A stretch of 43,438 nt of DNA. It comes from Burkholderiales bacterium. GTDB taxonomy: Bacteria; Pseudomonadota; Gammaproteobacteria; Burkholderiales; Burkholderiaceae_E. The stretch is from the NCBI GenBank assembly GCA_947487165.1, contig CANKWX010000029.1:1-43438 (forward strand). The letters run 5' to 3'. The notes under the pieces are model-generated. The model was not told where the DNA came from. It ran no database searches and saw only the letters and a program-made list of their open reading frames with translations. How positions within the stretch are numbered: position 1 is the first letter of the stretch; each line of letters starts with the position of its first letter. The position numbers and the translations under genes were made by a program. This document shows positions 1 to 9,649 of this stretch, piece by piece.

Positions 1-3000
1 CTGCAGGGTTTCGCGATTGAAGCGCTGACCGGCGCAGACATCGCAAACCACCTTCACGTCGGGCAGGAAACTCATCTCGATGGTCTTGACGCCCTGTCCT
101 TCGCAGGCCGGGCAGCGGCCGGCGCCGGTGTTGAACGAGAACCGTGCCGCCTCATAGCCGCGCACCCGCGCCTCGGTGGTGTCGGCAAAGAGCTTGCGGA
201 TCGCGTCCCAGAAGCCGACATAGGTGGCCGGGCAGGAGCGCGGTGTCTTGCCGATCGGGGTCTGATCCACCTCGAGCACCCGACCGATCGGCTCGGTCCC
301 CTCGATCGCATCACAGCCGATCGGCGCAGCCAGCAGCGACAGCGCCTTGTCGGCACCGGCGCGACCGCTGTTGCGCGCGGTGACCACCGCATAAAGGTTG
401 GCCAGCACGACATCGCGCGCAAAGCTCGACTTGCCCGACCCGGACACGCCGGTGACCACGGTGAGCCGCCCCAAAGGCAGCCGGGCATCGAAGCCCTGCA
501 GGTTGTGCAGACGCGCGCCGCGCACGGTGATCGCCGGTCCATCGGCGGCAACCGGCCGGGCCGGCTGCAGCGGATGTTGCAGCGGATGCGCCAGAAAGCG
601 TCCGGTGAGGCTGTCGGGGTGAGCGGCAAGCGCCGCATGCGTGCCCGAGGCGACGATGTATCCGCCCAGGCGCCCGGCGCCCGGGCCGATGTCGATCACA
701 TTGTCGGCGCGGCGGATGGTGTCTTCATCATGCTCGACCACCAGCAGGGTATTGCCCTTGTCGCGCAGGGCGACCAGGGTGTCGAGCAGTACCTGGTTGT
801 CGCGCGGATGCAGGCCGATCGTGGGCTCGTCGAGCACATAGCAAACGCCCTGCAAATTGGAGCCGAGTTGGGCGGCCAGCCGGATGCGCTGCGCCTCACC
901 GCCCGACAGGGTGGGTGCGGCGCGCGCCAGCGACAGATAGCCGAGCCCGACATCCGACAGGAACTGCAGACGTGAGCCGATCTCGGCCAGGATGTCGCGG
1001 GCGATCTCGGCTGAGCGCCCCTCGAAGCCCACGCCGTCGAGCCAGCGCCGGGTGGCATCGACCGGCATGCCGGTGAGGGCGGCAATCGACTGGCCCTCAA
1101 GTCGCACCGCGAGCGCCACACGGTTGAGCCGCAGCCCGTCGCACGATGGGCAGGCTGCGCTGCCGTATTCGATGCCGGCATCGGTCGCGCCTTCCATGCC
1201 GGGCGTGAGTTCGTCGGTGCGGATCTTGCCGATGGTCTCAAGCCCTGCGCCCAGACACGCGGTGCACCAGCCGTGCTTGGAGTTGAAGGAGAACAGGCGC
1301 GGGTCGAGCTCGGCAAAGCTGGTGCCGCAGGTGCCGCAGGCGCGCTGGGTGGAGTGGATCGCGGTGTGGATCGCTGCCTGAGCGCCGGTCGGGTCGCCGG
1401 CATCGATGGCCGCTGCAAGCGATTCGAGACCGGTCGCGACCTTGATGATCCCCTTGCCGTAAGCCAGGGCCGAGCGCAAGGCGTCGCGCAGTTCGGGCTC
1501 GCGGTGCGGCGAGACCACCAGATCGGCGACCGGCAGGTCGATGTCGTGCTCGGCATAGCGGTCGATGCGCGGCCACTTGCCGGTCGGCAGGAAGGCGCCG
1601 TCGACGCGCAGATGGGTGAAGCCCTTGGCCGCCGCCCATTTGGCGAGATCGGTATAAATGCCCTTGCGACCGACCACCAGCGGCGCCAGCAACCCGATGC
1701 GCTCACCGAGGTGCTCGCGCAGGATGCGCGCGGCAATGGCGTCAAAAGACTGCGGCTCGATGCGGCTGTCGCAGGTCGGACAGTGCTGGGTGCCGAGCTT
1801 CACATAGAGCAGTCGCAGGAAGTGATAGATCTCGGTGAGCGTGGCCACCGTGCTCTTGCGCCCGCCGCGACTGGTGCGCTGTTCGATTGCGACCGTCGGC
1901 GGAATCCCGAAGACGCCGTCGACATCGGGTCGCGAGGCCGGCTGCACGAACTGGCGGGCATAGGCATTGAGCGATTCGAGATAGCGGCGCTGGCCTTCAC
2001 CGAAGATGACGTCGAAGGCCAGCGTCGACTTGCCGCTGCCAGAGACACCGGTGATCACGGTGAACTGGTTGCGCGGCACTTCGACATCGACATTTTTCAG
2101 ATTGTGCTCGCGGGCGTTGTGCACCACGATCGCATCGCGCGCCCGGTTGCGCAGGCGTGTCTGCAGCGGCACGCCGTAATCGGTATCGCTGCCAGGATCG
2201 CCAATGCGATGCGCCGTGGCGACGCTCGTTGCGCCGGCATCGTCTGCGCGCAGCACGGCCTGGGCCGACCCACTGGCGGCGGATCGGGCCGGCGCGGCAG
2301 CAATCGCGGCTGACTCGGCCATCTGAACCTGATACTCGCGCAGCGATTGGCCGGTCACGCTGCGGGGGTGCGCCGCGATGGTCTGTGGTGTGCCCACCGC
2401 CACCACTTCACCGCCGGCGTCGCCGCCGTCCGGTCCGAGGTCGATCAGCCAGTCGGAGGCACGGATCACGTCGAGGTTGTGTTCGATCACCAGCAATGAA
2501 TGACCGGCGGCGAGCAGCTTGCGCAGCGCGCGCAGCAGACGGGCGACATCGTCGAAGTGCAGGCCGGTGGTCGGCTCGTCGAAGAGAAACAGCGTGCCGC
2601 GCTTGCCGCGGGCCTTGTCCAGCCCTTTGCTGGCGGCCTCAGCCAGGAAGCCGGCGAGCTTCAGGCGCTGTGCCTCGCCGCCAGAGAGTGTCGGCACCGG
2701 CTGACCGAGCCGCAGATAATCGAGGCCGACATCTTCGAGCGGCTGCAGACGGGTGGCGATGTCATAGTCATCGGCAAAAAAGGCCAGCGCCTCGTGCACG
2801 GTGAGTTCGAGCACATCGGCGACCGAGCGGGTGGCGCCGCGCCCGGCAATCGCAACCTCCAGAATCTCGGGACGAAAGCGCCGGCCGTCGCAGTCGGGGC
2901 AGCGCAAATAGACGTCGGACAGAAACTGCATCTCGACATGCTCGAAGCCGTTGCCGCCGCAGGTCGGGCAGCGGCCGTCGCCGGCATTGAAGCTGAAGGT

Positions 3001-5289
3001 GCCGGCGGTATAGCCGCGCTCGCGTGAGACCTCAGCTGCCGCAAAGCGTTTGCGGATCGAATCGAAGGCGCCGACATAGCTCACCGGGTTGGAACGGGTG
3101 GTCTTGCCGATCGGCGACTGGTCGACGAAGACCACGTCTTCCAGCCAGTCGTCGCCGAGCAGGCGATCGTGGCGTCCGGGCGACTCGCTCGGCTTGCCCT
3201 TGGCTTTGAGCAGCGCCGGCAGCAGCACATCCTGCATCAGGGTCGATTTGCCGCTGCCCGAGACCCCAGTCAGACAGACCAGCCGGCCAAGCGGAATCTC
3301 GACATTCACCGACTTGAGGTTGTGCTCGGTGGCGCCTTCGAGCACCAGCTTCGGCGTGGACGCGGTGATCGGTGCGAGCTGCGTGGCCGGGATCGATTTG
3401 CGCCCGGAGAGATAGTCACCAGTGAGGGTGTCGGCTCGGCGCAGGCCCTCGGGCTCGCCCCAGTAGACGATGCGCCCGCCGCGCTCGCCCGGCCCCGGGC
3501 CGATGTCGAGCATGCGGTCGGCGGCAAACATCACCTGCGGATCGTGTTCGACCACCACCAGCGAATTGCCGGCATCACGCAGCCGCTTCATGACGCCGAT
3601 CACCCGGCCCATGTCGCGCGGATGCAGGCCGATGCTGGGCTCATCCAGCACGAAGAGGGTATTGACCAGCGAGGTGCCGAGCGCGGTGGTCAGGTTGATG
3701 CGCTGGACCTCGCCACCGGACAGCGTCCGTGACTGCCGGTCGAGGGTGAGATAGGCGAGGCCAACATCGGCCAGATAGCGCAGGCGTGCGCGCACTTCGG
3801 TGAGCAGCAGCAGGGTGGCCTCATCGAGCGGCGCTGGCAGCTCAAGGCGACCAAAGAGCGTGGTGACCCGCTCGATCGGCAGCAGCATGACGTCGTGCAC
3901 GCACAGACCGGGAAGGGCCTGCAGCTGCGGGTCCGACCACTGCGTGCCGGCCGGTGCAAAGCGCTGATAGCGGCCGGGGCGCGAGCCGCCATCGTCGGCG
4001 GCATCGAAGACCGCGTCAGCGTCTGCGTCCGAACCGATCCGCCAGAGCAGGGCGTCGGGGCGCAGGCGGGCACCTCGGCAGACGGTGCAGGGGGTATACG
4101 CCCGGTAGCGCGACAGCAGCACCCGGATGTGCATCTTGTAGGCCTTGGATTCGAGCCAGTCGAAAAAGCGCCGGATCCCGTACCACTGCTTGTTGAAGTT
4201 GCCCGTCCAGTCGTCGCCGCCCTCGATGACCCATTGCCGATGCGCCTCCGGCAGATCCCGCCAGGCGATATCGAGCGCCACGCCGCGCAACTTGGCGTAG
4301 CGGACCATGTCGGCCTGGCATTCCTTGAAACTCTCGGTCTGCCAGGGCTTGACCGCGCCGCCGCCCAGGCTTCGCGAGGCGTCAGGGATCACCAGCCCGA
4401 GGTCGACACCGATCACGCGTCCGAAGCCGCGGCAGGTCTCGCAGGCGCCGATCGGCGAGTTGAAGGAGAACAGGCTCGGACTCGGGTCGGCATAGGCAAT
4501 GCCGCAGTCGGCGCAGGCCAGTGCGGTGGAGTAGCGCCATTCGCTGGCGTCGCTGCCGTCCTCGGCCAGCACATGCACAGCGAGTCGGCCGCTGCCCCGG
4601 TGCAGCGCGGCTTCGATCGCCTCGGCCACCCGCGCCTCATCGGCACCGGCCACCCGAAATCGATCCTGGACCACGTTCAAGGTCGGGCCAAGGGAGCCTG
4701 TGCCAGGGGTGCGTGAATGCACCCGGGTATAGCCCTGAGCCAGCAGATGCTGCTCGATCTCGGCTTCGGTGAAGTTGCCCGGCACCTGCACCGGAAAGCT
4801 CACCACCAGCCGGGGGTCGCCGGCCTGCGCGGCGCGCTGCGCTACCGAGGCGCGGATGCTGGCCACGGTGTCGCGGGCCACCGGCCGGCTGCATCGTCGG
4901 CAATGCAGGCGGGCGGCGCGCGCAAAGAGCAGCTTCAGGTGGTCGTTCATCTCGGTCATGGTGCCGACCGTCGAGCGCGAGGTGCGAACCGGGTTGGTCT
5001 GATCGATGGCGATCGCCGGCGGCACGCCCTCGATCCGGTCGACCTGCGGCTTGTCCATACGGTCGAGGAACTGTCGCGCATAAGCCGAGAAGGTCTCGAC
5101 ATAGCGACGCTGGCCCTCGGCATAGAGCGTGTCGAAGACCAGCGAGGACTTTCCCGAGCCCGATACGCCGGTGACCACCACCAGTTCGCCGGTGGGAATG
5201 TCGATATCGAGATTGCGCAGATTGTGCTGGCGGGCCCCGCGAATGCGAATCGGCGGGGAGTCCGGGCGTTGGCGGGTCGAATCGGACAT
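1..5289 (-). CDS. uvrA: Tandem double-length UvrA (excinuclease ABC subunit A), 3' end cut by window
   Basis: This is a nucleotide-excision-repair damage-recognition ATPase. 1763 codons are visible from ATG 5289 and the frame is still open at base 1. It holds two UvrA copies in one frame. Half A (about residues 1-980) has Walker A GVSGSGKS at 41-48 and ~673-680, ABC signatures LSGGEVQR ~522 and LSGGEAQR ~866, and Walker B/D-loops LDEPSIGLHP and FDEPTTGLHF. After an Ala/Ser-rich linker (~985-1050), half B repeats the plan with Walker A ~1080 and ~1613, signature ~1461 and LDEPTIGLHP ~1483. Both halves keep the two CxxC...CxxC zinc modules. The UvrB-interaction region looks canonical in half B (LLAPLVVGRKGIYTDL) but strongly diverged in half A. 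A normal UvrA is about 940 residues. No clear Shine-Dalgarno precedes the ATG. My recollection is that double-length UvrAs occur in some Burkholderia relatives; I have not checked this. Confidence 0.93.
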   Translation of the reverse strand, partial: MSDSTRQRPDSPPIRIRGARQHNLRNLDIDIPTGELVVVTGVSGSGKSSLVFDTLYAEGQRRYVETFSAYARQFLDRMDKPQVDRIEGVPPAIAIDQTNPVRTSRSTVGTMTEMNDHLKLLFARAARLHCRRCSRPVARDTVASIRASVAQRAAQAGDPRLVVSFPVQVPGNFTEAEIEQHLLAQGYTRVHSRTPGTGSLGPTLNVVQDRFRVAGADEARVAEAIEAALHRGSGRLAVHVLAEDGSDASEWRYSTALACADCGIAYADPSPSLFSFNSPIGACETCRGFGRVIGVDLGLVIPDASRSLGGGAVKPWQTESFKECQADMVRYAKLRGVALDIAWRDLPEAHRQWVIEGGDDWTGNFNKQWYGIRRFFDWLESKAYKMHIRVLLSRYRAYTPCTVCRGARLRPDALLWRIGSDADADAVFDAADDGGSRPGRYQRFAPAGTQWSDPQLQALPGLCVHDVMLLPIERVTTLFGRLELPAPLDEATLLLLTEVRARLRYLADVGLAYLTLDRQSRTLSGGEVQRINLTTALGTSLVNTLFVLDEPSIGLHPRDMGRVIGVMKRLRDAGNSLVVVEHDPQVMFAADRMLDIGPGPGERGGRIVYWGEPEGLRRADTLTGDYLSGRKSIPATQLAPITASTPKLVLEGATEHNLKSVNVEIPLGRLVCLTGVSGSGKSTLMQDVLLPALLKAKGKPSESPGRHDRLLGDDWLEDVVFVDQSPIGKTTRSNPVSYVGAFDSIRKRFAAAEVSRERGYTAGTFSFNAGDGRCPTCGGNGFEHVEMQFLSDVYLRCPDCDGRRFRPEILEVAIAGRGATRSVADVLELTVHEALAFFADDYDIATRLQPLEDVGLDYLRLGQPVPTLSGGEAQRLKLAGFLAEAASKGLDKARGKRGTLFLFDEPTTGLHFDDVARLLRALRKLLAAGHSLLVIEHNLDVIRASDWLIDLGPDGGDAGGEVVAVGTPQTIAAHPRSVTGQSLREYQVQMAESAAIAAAPARSAASGSAQAVLRADDAGATSVATAHRIGDPGSDTDYGVPLQTRLRNRARDAIVVHNAREHNLKNVDVEVPRNQFTVITGVSGSGKSTLAFDVIFGEGQRRYLESLNAYARQFVQPASRPDVDGVFGIPPTVAIEQRTSRGGRKSTVATLTEIYHFLRLLYVKLGTQHCPTCDSRIEPQSFDAIAARILREHLGERIGLLAPLVVGRKGIYTDLAKWAAAKGFTHLRVDGAFLPTGKWPRIDRYAEHDIDLPVADLVVSPHREPELRDALRSALAYGKGIIKVATGLESLAAAIDAGDPTGAQAAIHTAIHSTQRACGTCGTSFAELDPRLFSFNSKHGWCTACLGAGLETIGKIRTDELTPGMEGATDAGIEYGSAACPSCDGLRLNRVALAVRLEGQSIAALTGMPVDATRRWLDGVGFEGRSAEIARDILAEIGSRLQFLSDVGLGYLSLARAAPTLSGGEAQRIRLAAQLGSNLQGVCYVLDEPTIGLHPRDNQVLLDTLVALRDKGNTLLVVEHDEDTIRRADNVIDIGPGAGRLGGYIVASGTHAALAAHPDSLTGRFLAHPLQHPLQPARPVAADGPAITVRGARLHNLQGFDARLPLGRLTVVTGVSGSGKSSFARDVVLANLYAVVTARNSGRAGADKALSLLAAPIGCDAIEGTEPIGRVLEVDQTPIGKTPRSCPATYVGFWDAIRKLFADTTEARVRGYEAARFSFNTGAGRCPACEGQGVKTIEMSFLPDVKVVCDVCAGQRFNRETLQ

Positions 5290-5388
5290 GGCGGTGTGTC
5301 GGCGCAGGAGGGCAGGAGATGGTACGGGAAACCCGCTTTTCGGCGCTGGCGCTATATAGTGAGGTCACAATCAGACACAGGAGACGCC

Positions 5389-6516
5389 ATGAGCTACCCG
5401 ATCATCTCGGCCGATTCTCATATCACCGAGGCGCCCGATACCTACCTCGCCCATATCGACCGGGCCTGGCGCGACAAGGCGCCCCGCCTCATTTCAATCG
5501 AAGGACAGGGCGACGCCTTCCAGATCGATGGTATGAAGCGGCCGATCAATCTGGGTCTGGTGGCTGCGGCAGGCAAACGGCCGGAGGAGATCACCGAAAC
5601 CGGCGTGAAATTCAGCGACCTGCACCGCGGCGGCTGGGATCCGGATGCCCGCATGGCCGATCAGGACCGTGACGGCGTGGCCGCCGAAGTCATTTATCCC
5701 ACCGTCGGCATGCTGCTGTGCAACCACACCGACTTCGATTACAAGAAGGCCTGCTTTGACGCCTACAACCGCTGGATCGCCGACTTCTGCAGTCGACATC
5801 CGACCCGCCTGCTCGGCTGCGGACAGTCCGCCGGCCGCTCGCCTGCCGAGATGATTCAGGACTTCAAGGCGATCAAGGCGCTCGGGCTGCGCGGCGTGAT
5901 GATGCCGGGCAATCCGGCGCTCGAGGACTACGACTCGCCGATCTACGACCCGGTGTGGGAGGCGGCGATCGAGCTCGACTTGCCGCTGTCATTCCACATC
6001 CTGACCGCGCGTGGCAACGCCACCGTGCGCGGGCCGCGAATCAACAGCTTCCTGTCGATCATCCGCGGCAACCAGGACATCATGGGCACGCTGATCTTCG
6101 GTGGCGTCTTCCAGCGCCATCCGGCCCTGCGGGTGGTGTGTGTCGAGGCCGATGCCGGCTGGGTGCCGCATTACCTCTATCGCATGGACCATGCCTACAA
6201 GCGTCACCGCAACTGGCTCGCGCCGGGCGTCAAGCTGGAAAAGCTGCCAAGCGAGTACTTCTCCGAGCATATCTACACCACCTTCCAGGATGACTGGGTG
6301 GCCTTCCGTTCGGCCGATCAGATGAACTGGCGCCGACTGATGTGGGCCAACGACTTTCCGCATTCGGATTCGACCTGGCCGTGGTCGCAGGAGATGCTTG
6401 CCGAGCAGTCGAAGGTGCTGAGCGGCGAGCAGCGTCAGGCGATCCTGTGTGACAACGTTGCGCAGCTCTACAAGATTGATCTGGCGGCGCTGCACAGGGC
6501 ACCGCTGGCGGCCTGA
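5389..6516 (+). CDS. Metal-dependent amidohydrolase-2 family protein
   Basis: This 375-residue protein belongs to the amidohydrolase-2 (ACMSD-like) TIM-barrel hydrolase/decarboxylase family. The N-terminus has the D-x-H metal motif (SADSHITE, D9/H11). A mid-barrel FHILTARG segment supplies another likely metal histidine, and [10 protein letters not shown] near the C-terminus carries the typical late aspartate. The ATG is chosen because AGGAGA sits at 5379-5384, four bases upstream, and because homology begins at once. The frame runs open far upstream (to 4717), but only as a shadow antisense to uvrA. It is divergent from uvrA with a 99-bp gap, and ridA follows in the same direction. The substrate is unknown; relatives act on aromatic or cyclic carboxylates. 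Confidence 0.85.
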   Translation: MSYPIISADSHITEAPDTYLAHIDRAWRDKAPRLISIEGQGDAFQIDGMKRPINLGLVAAAGKRPEEITETGVKFSDLHRGGWDPDARMADQDRDGVAAEVIYPTVGMLLCNHTDFDYKKACFDAYNRWIADFCSRHPTRLLGCGQSAGRSPAEMIQDFKAIKALGLRGVMMPGNPALEDYDSPIYDPVWEAAIELDLPLSFHILTARGNATVRGPRINSFLSIIRGNQDIMGTLIFGGVFQRHPALRVVCVEADAGWVPHYLYRMDHAYKRHRNWLAPGVKLEKLPSEYFSEHIYTTFQDDWVAFRSADQMNWRRLMWANDFPHSDSTWPWSQEMLAEQSKVLSGEQRQAILCDNVAQLYKIDLAALHRAPLAA

Positions 6517-6569
6517 GGCCGGTCTGCTGGCTTGGGCTAACATCGGCGGATCTCTTACGGAGTCCGTCC

Positions 6570-6953
6570 ATGAGCAAGTCCATCATCTCGAGCGCCGGCG
6601 CCCCGGCCGCCATCGGCCCCTATTCGCAGGCTGTCAGGGTCGGCAACACGGTCTATCTGTCGGGCCAGATCGCGCTCGATCCGGTGAGCGGCCAACTGGT
6701 CGAGGGCGGCTTCGAGGCGCAGGTCCATCGCGCCTTCCAGAACATGAGGGCGGTGGCCGAGGCCGCCGGCGGCTCGCTCGCCGACGTGGTCAAGCTCACG
6801 CTTTTTCTGACCGATCTGGCTGATTTTCCGAAGGCCAACGAGATCATGCAAACCTACTTTGCGCAGCCCTATCCGGCACGCTCGACCGTCGGCGTGGCGA
6901 GCCTGCCACGGGGCGCGCGCTTCGAGGCCGAAGCAGTCATGGTGCTGGCCTGA
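6570..6953 (+). CDS. ridA: RidA family enamine/imine deaminase
   Basis: This 127-residue protein has the full length of the RidA (YjgF/YER057c/UK114) family, which hydrolyses reactive enamine/imine intermediates such as 2-aminoacrylate made by PLP enzymes. Diagnostic features are [10 protein letters not shown] near 16-25, the [10 protein letters not shown] segment, and the C-terminal active-site block [17 protein letters not shown], which contains the substrate-binding arginine (R104) and glutamate (E119). An ACGGAG ribosome site lies eight bases before the ATG. It lies between the amidohydrolase and recG. The 13-base gap to recG suggests co-transcription. 2-Aminoacrylate is also formed on cysteine-synthase-type PLP enzymes such as the nearby cysM product, but a functional link is inference only. 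Confidence 0.93.
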   Translation: MSKSIISSAGAPAAIGPYSQAVRVGNTVYLSGQIALDPVSGQLVEGGFEAQVHRAFQNMRAVAEAAGGSLADVVKLTLFLTDLADFPKANEIMQTYFAQPYPARSTVGVASLPRGARFEAEAVMVLA

Positions 6954-6966
6954 TCCCTCGCTTGCG

Positions 6967-8973
6967 GTGACCGACCTCGGCAAGTTCGCGCGACTCGGCA
7001 TCCGCACCGAAGCCGACCTCCTGCTCCATCTGCCGCTGCGCTACGAAGACGAGACCCGCATCGTTGCAATTGCCGACGTGGCACCCGGCGAGACTGCGCA
7101 GGTGGCCGGCGAGGTCTGCAGCAACGAGATCGTTGCCCGACCGCGGCGCATGCTGCAGGTCGAACTCGACGACGGCAGCGGCCGCATCGGCCTGCGTTTT
7201 CTGAATTTCTACGGCTCGCAGGTCGCGCAACTCGCGGTCGGCCGCCGCCTGCGTGCCATGGGCGAGGTGCGTGGAGGCCTGTTTGGCCTGGAGATGGTTC
7301 ATCCCCGTTATCGGATGCTGGGTGGCGCCGATCGGCTGCCTGCAACGCTCACGCCGGTTTATCCCACCGTGGCCGGCATCGGTCAGTCTGATCTGCGCCG
7401 CAGCATTCTCGAGGCGCTGGCCCGCACCGACTGGGCCGATACGCTTCGCCCCGGATGCGCCGAGCGGCTTGGGCTGCCGGCGCTGATGCCTTCGCTGCGT
7501 CTGCTGCACCAGCCGCCGCCCGAGACGCCCCTGTCGGCAATCGAAGACCGCTCGCACCCGGCCTGCCGGCGACTGGCCTTCGAGGAGTTGCTCGCGCAGC
7601 AGCTGTCACTCAAGCGGGCACGCGCCGCCCGTGCCAATCAGCGTGCGGTGCCTCTGCCCGACCATGCCCAGACACAGCGCCTGCTGGCCGCGCTGCCCTT
7701 TGCACTCACCGGCGCCCAGCAGCGCGCCTGGCGCGAGATTTCGCGCGACCTCGACGGCACCGAGCCAATGAACCGACTGCTGCAGGGCGATGTCGGCAGC
7801 GGCAAGACCGTGGTGGCGGCGCTGGCGGCGATGCAGGCGATCGGCAGCGGTCGGCAGGCCGCCCTGATGGCACCCACCGAAATCCTCGCCGAGCAGCACT
7901 TTCGCAAGCTCGGCCCCTGGCTTGAGCCGCTGGGTGTGCGGGTGGCCTGGCTGGCGGGCTCGCTCACTGCTTCGGCCAAAAAGAAGGTACGGGCCCAGGC
8001 TGCGGCCGGCGAGGTCGATCTGCTGGTCGGCACGCATGCGCTGGTCGAAGACTCAGTCGAGTTGCCGACCCTCGGGCTGGCAATCGTCGACGAACAGCAT
8101 CGCTTCGGTGTCGCACAGCGCCTGGCCCTGCGGGCCACCCGCGGCGATGAATTGCCGCACCAGTTGATGATGAGCGCAACACCGATCCCGCGCACGCTCG
8201 CCATGAGCTATTACGCCGACCTGGATGTCTCGGTGATCGACGAGCTGCCCCCGGGCCGCACGCCGGTGATCACCAAGCTGGTCACCCAGTCGCGTCATGC
8301 CGAAGTGGTCGAGCGAGTTCGGGCTGCGGTGGCGCTGGGCCGGCAGGTCTACTGGGTCTGCCCGCTGATTGAAGAGTTCGAAACCCTCGATCTGCAGACC
8401 GCGATCGATGCCTTCGAATCGCTGTCGGCCGAGCTCGACAATTTGCGTGTCGGGCTGATCCATGGCCGGTTGCCGGCGGCCGAGAAGGCCGCGACCATGG
8501 ACGCCTTCGTGCGCGGCGAGATCGATCTGCTGGTGGCCACTACCGTGATCGAGGTCGGTGTGGATGTGCCCAATGCCTCGCTGATGGTGATCGAGCATGC
8601 CGAGCGCTTCGGTCTGTCGCAGCTGCACCAGCTGCGCGGGCGGGTCGGGCGCGGCAGTGCGCAAAGCGTGTGCGTGCTGCTTTATCGGCCGCCGCTGTCG
8701 GCCAATGCCCGAGAACGGCTCAAGACCATGTACGAGACCACCGACGGCTTCGAGGTCGCCCGCCGCGATCTGCTGCTGCGCGGTCCGGGTGAGTTCCTGG
8801 GTGCACGGCAGTCGGGGCTGGCCCTGCTGCGATTTGCCGACCTCGACCGTGATGCCGACCTGGTCGATCAGGCGCGCATCGAAGCCGATGCGATGCTCGC
8901 CGGCCCCCCTGAGCAGGTCGACGCGCATCTGGCCCGCTGGCTGGCGGGTCGTGAAGAGTTCCTGAAAGCCTGA
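6967..8973 (+). CDS. recG: ATP-dependent DNA helicase RecG
   Basis: RecG is a branch-migration helicase that remodels stalled forks and Holliday junctions. The frame encodes 668 residues, close to the ~690 of E. coli RecG. The N-terminal wedge/OB domain begins with a LLLHLPLRYEDETR-type sequence. The helicase core shows Walker A GDVGSGKT (~275-282), DEQH box (375-378) followed by RFG, motif III MMSATPIPRT, the TTVIEVGVDVPNA motif, and QLRGRVGRG (~555). No ATG exists at the right place. GTG 6967 is chosen because it gives a normal N-terminus just after ridA; a longer reading into ridA would add non-homologous residues. recG next to oxyR is a known arrangement in Pseudomonas, but here an opposite-strand gene separates them. 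Confidence 0.95.
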   Translation: MTDLGKFARLGIRTEADLLLHLPLRYEDETRIVAIADVAPGETAQVAGEVCSNEIVARPRRMLQVELDDGSGRIGLRFLNFYGSQVAQLAVGRRLRAMGEVRGGLFGLEMVHPRYRMLGGADRLPATLTPVYPTVAGIGQSDLRRSILEALARTDWADTLRPGCAERLGLPALMPSLRLLHQPPPETPLSAIEDRSHPACRRLAFEELLAQQLSLKRARAARANQRAVPLPDHAQTQRLLAALPFALTGAQQRAWREISRDLDGTEPMNRLLQGDVGSGKTVVAALAAMQAIGSGRQAALMAPTEILAEQHFRKLGPWLEPLGVRVAWLAGSLTASAKKKVRAQAAAGEVDLLVGTHALVEDSVELPTLGLAIVDEQHRFGVAQRLALRATRGDELPHQLMMSATPIPRTLAMSYYADLDVSVIDELPPGRTPVITKLVTQSRHAEVVERVRAAVALGRQVYWVCPLIEEFETLDLQTAIDAFESLSAELDNLRVGLIHGRLPAAEKAATMDAFVRGEIDLLVATTVIEVGVDVPNASLMVIEHAERFGLSQLHQLRGRVGRGSAQSVCVLLYRPPLSANARERLKTMYETTDGFEVARRDLLLRGPGEFLGARQSGLALLRFADLDRDADLVDQARIEADAMLAGPPEQVDAHLARWLAGREEFLKA

Positions 8974-8980
8974 GGCCGAG

Positions 8981-8999
8981 AGCGTCGTTTGCCGACGCT
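8981..8999. terminator. GC-rich hairpin between convergent recG and CMD-like gene
   Basis: A perfect 7-bp inverted repeat, AGCGTCG / CGACGCT, encloses a 5-base loop. It lies in the 42-bp gap between two gene ends facing each other. There is no clear T-run on either side, so it may be a transcript-end stabilising stem rather than a full intrinsic terminator. Confidence 0.4.
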
Positions 9000-9015
9000 G
9001 ATCAGCCGCCTGGAA

Positions 9016-9549
9016 TCACTCGATTTCGATGCCGGTCGCCACCAGGATGCGCGAGACCATATTGTAGGCCGCGATCGTCATCACCAGTTCGAACACTTGC
9101 CGGTCGTTGGGCAGGACCGCTTTGACTGCGGCCATGGTCTCGGGGCTGACTTTGACGGTGCGTGTCATCTCGATGGTGAGCGCCAGTGCAGCGCGCTCGG
9201 CGGCATCGAAGAGGCCTTCGGTTTTCAGGGCGGCGATCGGGTCGCGAAGCGCGGCCATCTGCGCCGGCGTGGCACCCGCCTCGATGAGCAGCGGTGCGTG
9301 GTGAAACCATTCGTACTCGGCCTGGTTGAGCATGGCCACCGCGCACATCGCGAGTTCGCGCAGCTTCGGGCTCAGGGTCATGTCACGGCGCACCGAGCCG
9401 AGCATGGTGTTCCAGCCGGCAGCGACCGGCGGGCAATGCAGCAGGATCCGGTCGAGATGCTCAAGCGTGCCGCCGCGGCGGGCGCGAATGACATCGACGA
9501 TCTCGCGCGGCTCGGCAAGATCAACAGGCAGATAAGGGATGGTCGGCAT
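9016..9549 (-). CDS. Carboxymuconolactone decarboxylase (AhpD-like) family protein
   Basis: This 177-residue all-alpha protein is of the CMD/AhpD-like family (PF02627). The core block has the LRELAMCAVAMLNQ helix followed by EYEWFHHAPLL, a pattern common in this family, and a C-terminal FELVMTIAAYNMVSR segment typical of the subfamily annotated only as carboxymuconolactone decarboxylase family. I do not see a clear CxxC redox pair as in true AhpD, so peroxidase-coupled disulfide reductase activity is not supported. ATG 9549 is chosen because upstream in-frame sequence is proline/arginine-rich and runs antisense into oxyR. It is divergent from oxyR with 100 bp between the starts, and convergent with recG. 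Oxidative-stress regulation by OxyR is possible but only inferred from position. Confidence 0.85.
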   Translation of the reverse strand: MPTIPYLPVDLAEPREIVDVIRARRGGTLEHLDRILLHCPPVAAGWNTMLGSVRRDMTLSPKLRELAMCAVAMLNQAEYEWFHHAPLLIEAGATPAQMAALRDPIAALKTEGLFDAAERAALALTIEMTRTVKVSPETMAAVKAVLPNDRQVFELVMTIAAYNMVSRILVATGIEIE

Positions 9550-9633
9550 GGCAGGCTGAGGTTGGGGTGGGGCGGGTTGGTGGGCTGGCGTATTGCGCCC
9601 TGATGATCGCACGCCGGTGCCCGGGCCTGCCGC

Positions 9634-9642
9634 TGCTAGAAT
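9634..9642 (+). promoter_or_regulatory. Extended -10 promoter element of oxyR
   Basis: TGCTAGAAT forms an extended -10 (TGn plus TAGAAT). The -35 position (9614-9619, CCGGTG) is poor, as is usual for extended -10 promoters. The expected transcription start falls at about 9649-9650, on the oxyR ATG, and no Shine-Dalgarno lies before that ATG. A leaderless oxyR message is therefore possible. Confidence 0.4.
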
Positions 9643-9649
9643 TTGGCGC

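Noticed and set aside
1273-2313. Long plus-strand frame opposite uvrA (and similar ones at 505-975 and 3895-4716)
   Set aside because: The minus strand codes for an unambiguous UvrA with all motifs; the plus frames have no family features.
4717-5388. N-terminal extension of the amidohydrolase frame
   Set aside because: The extension lies antisense to uvrA, and a good ribosome site with family homology starts at 5389.
9550-9649. OxyR operator (ATAG-n7-CTAT repeats) upstream of oxyR
   Set aside because: No convincing match to the spaced tetranucleotides could be found by eye.
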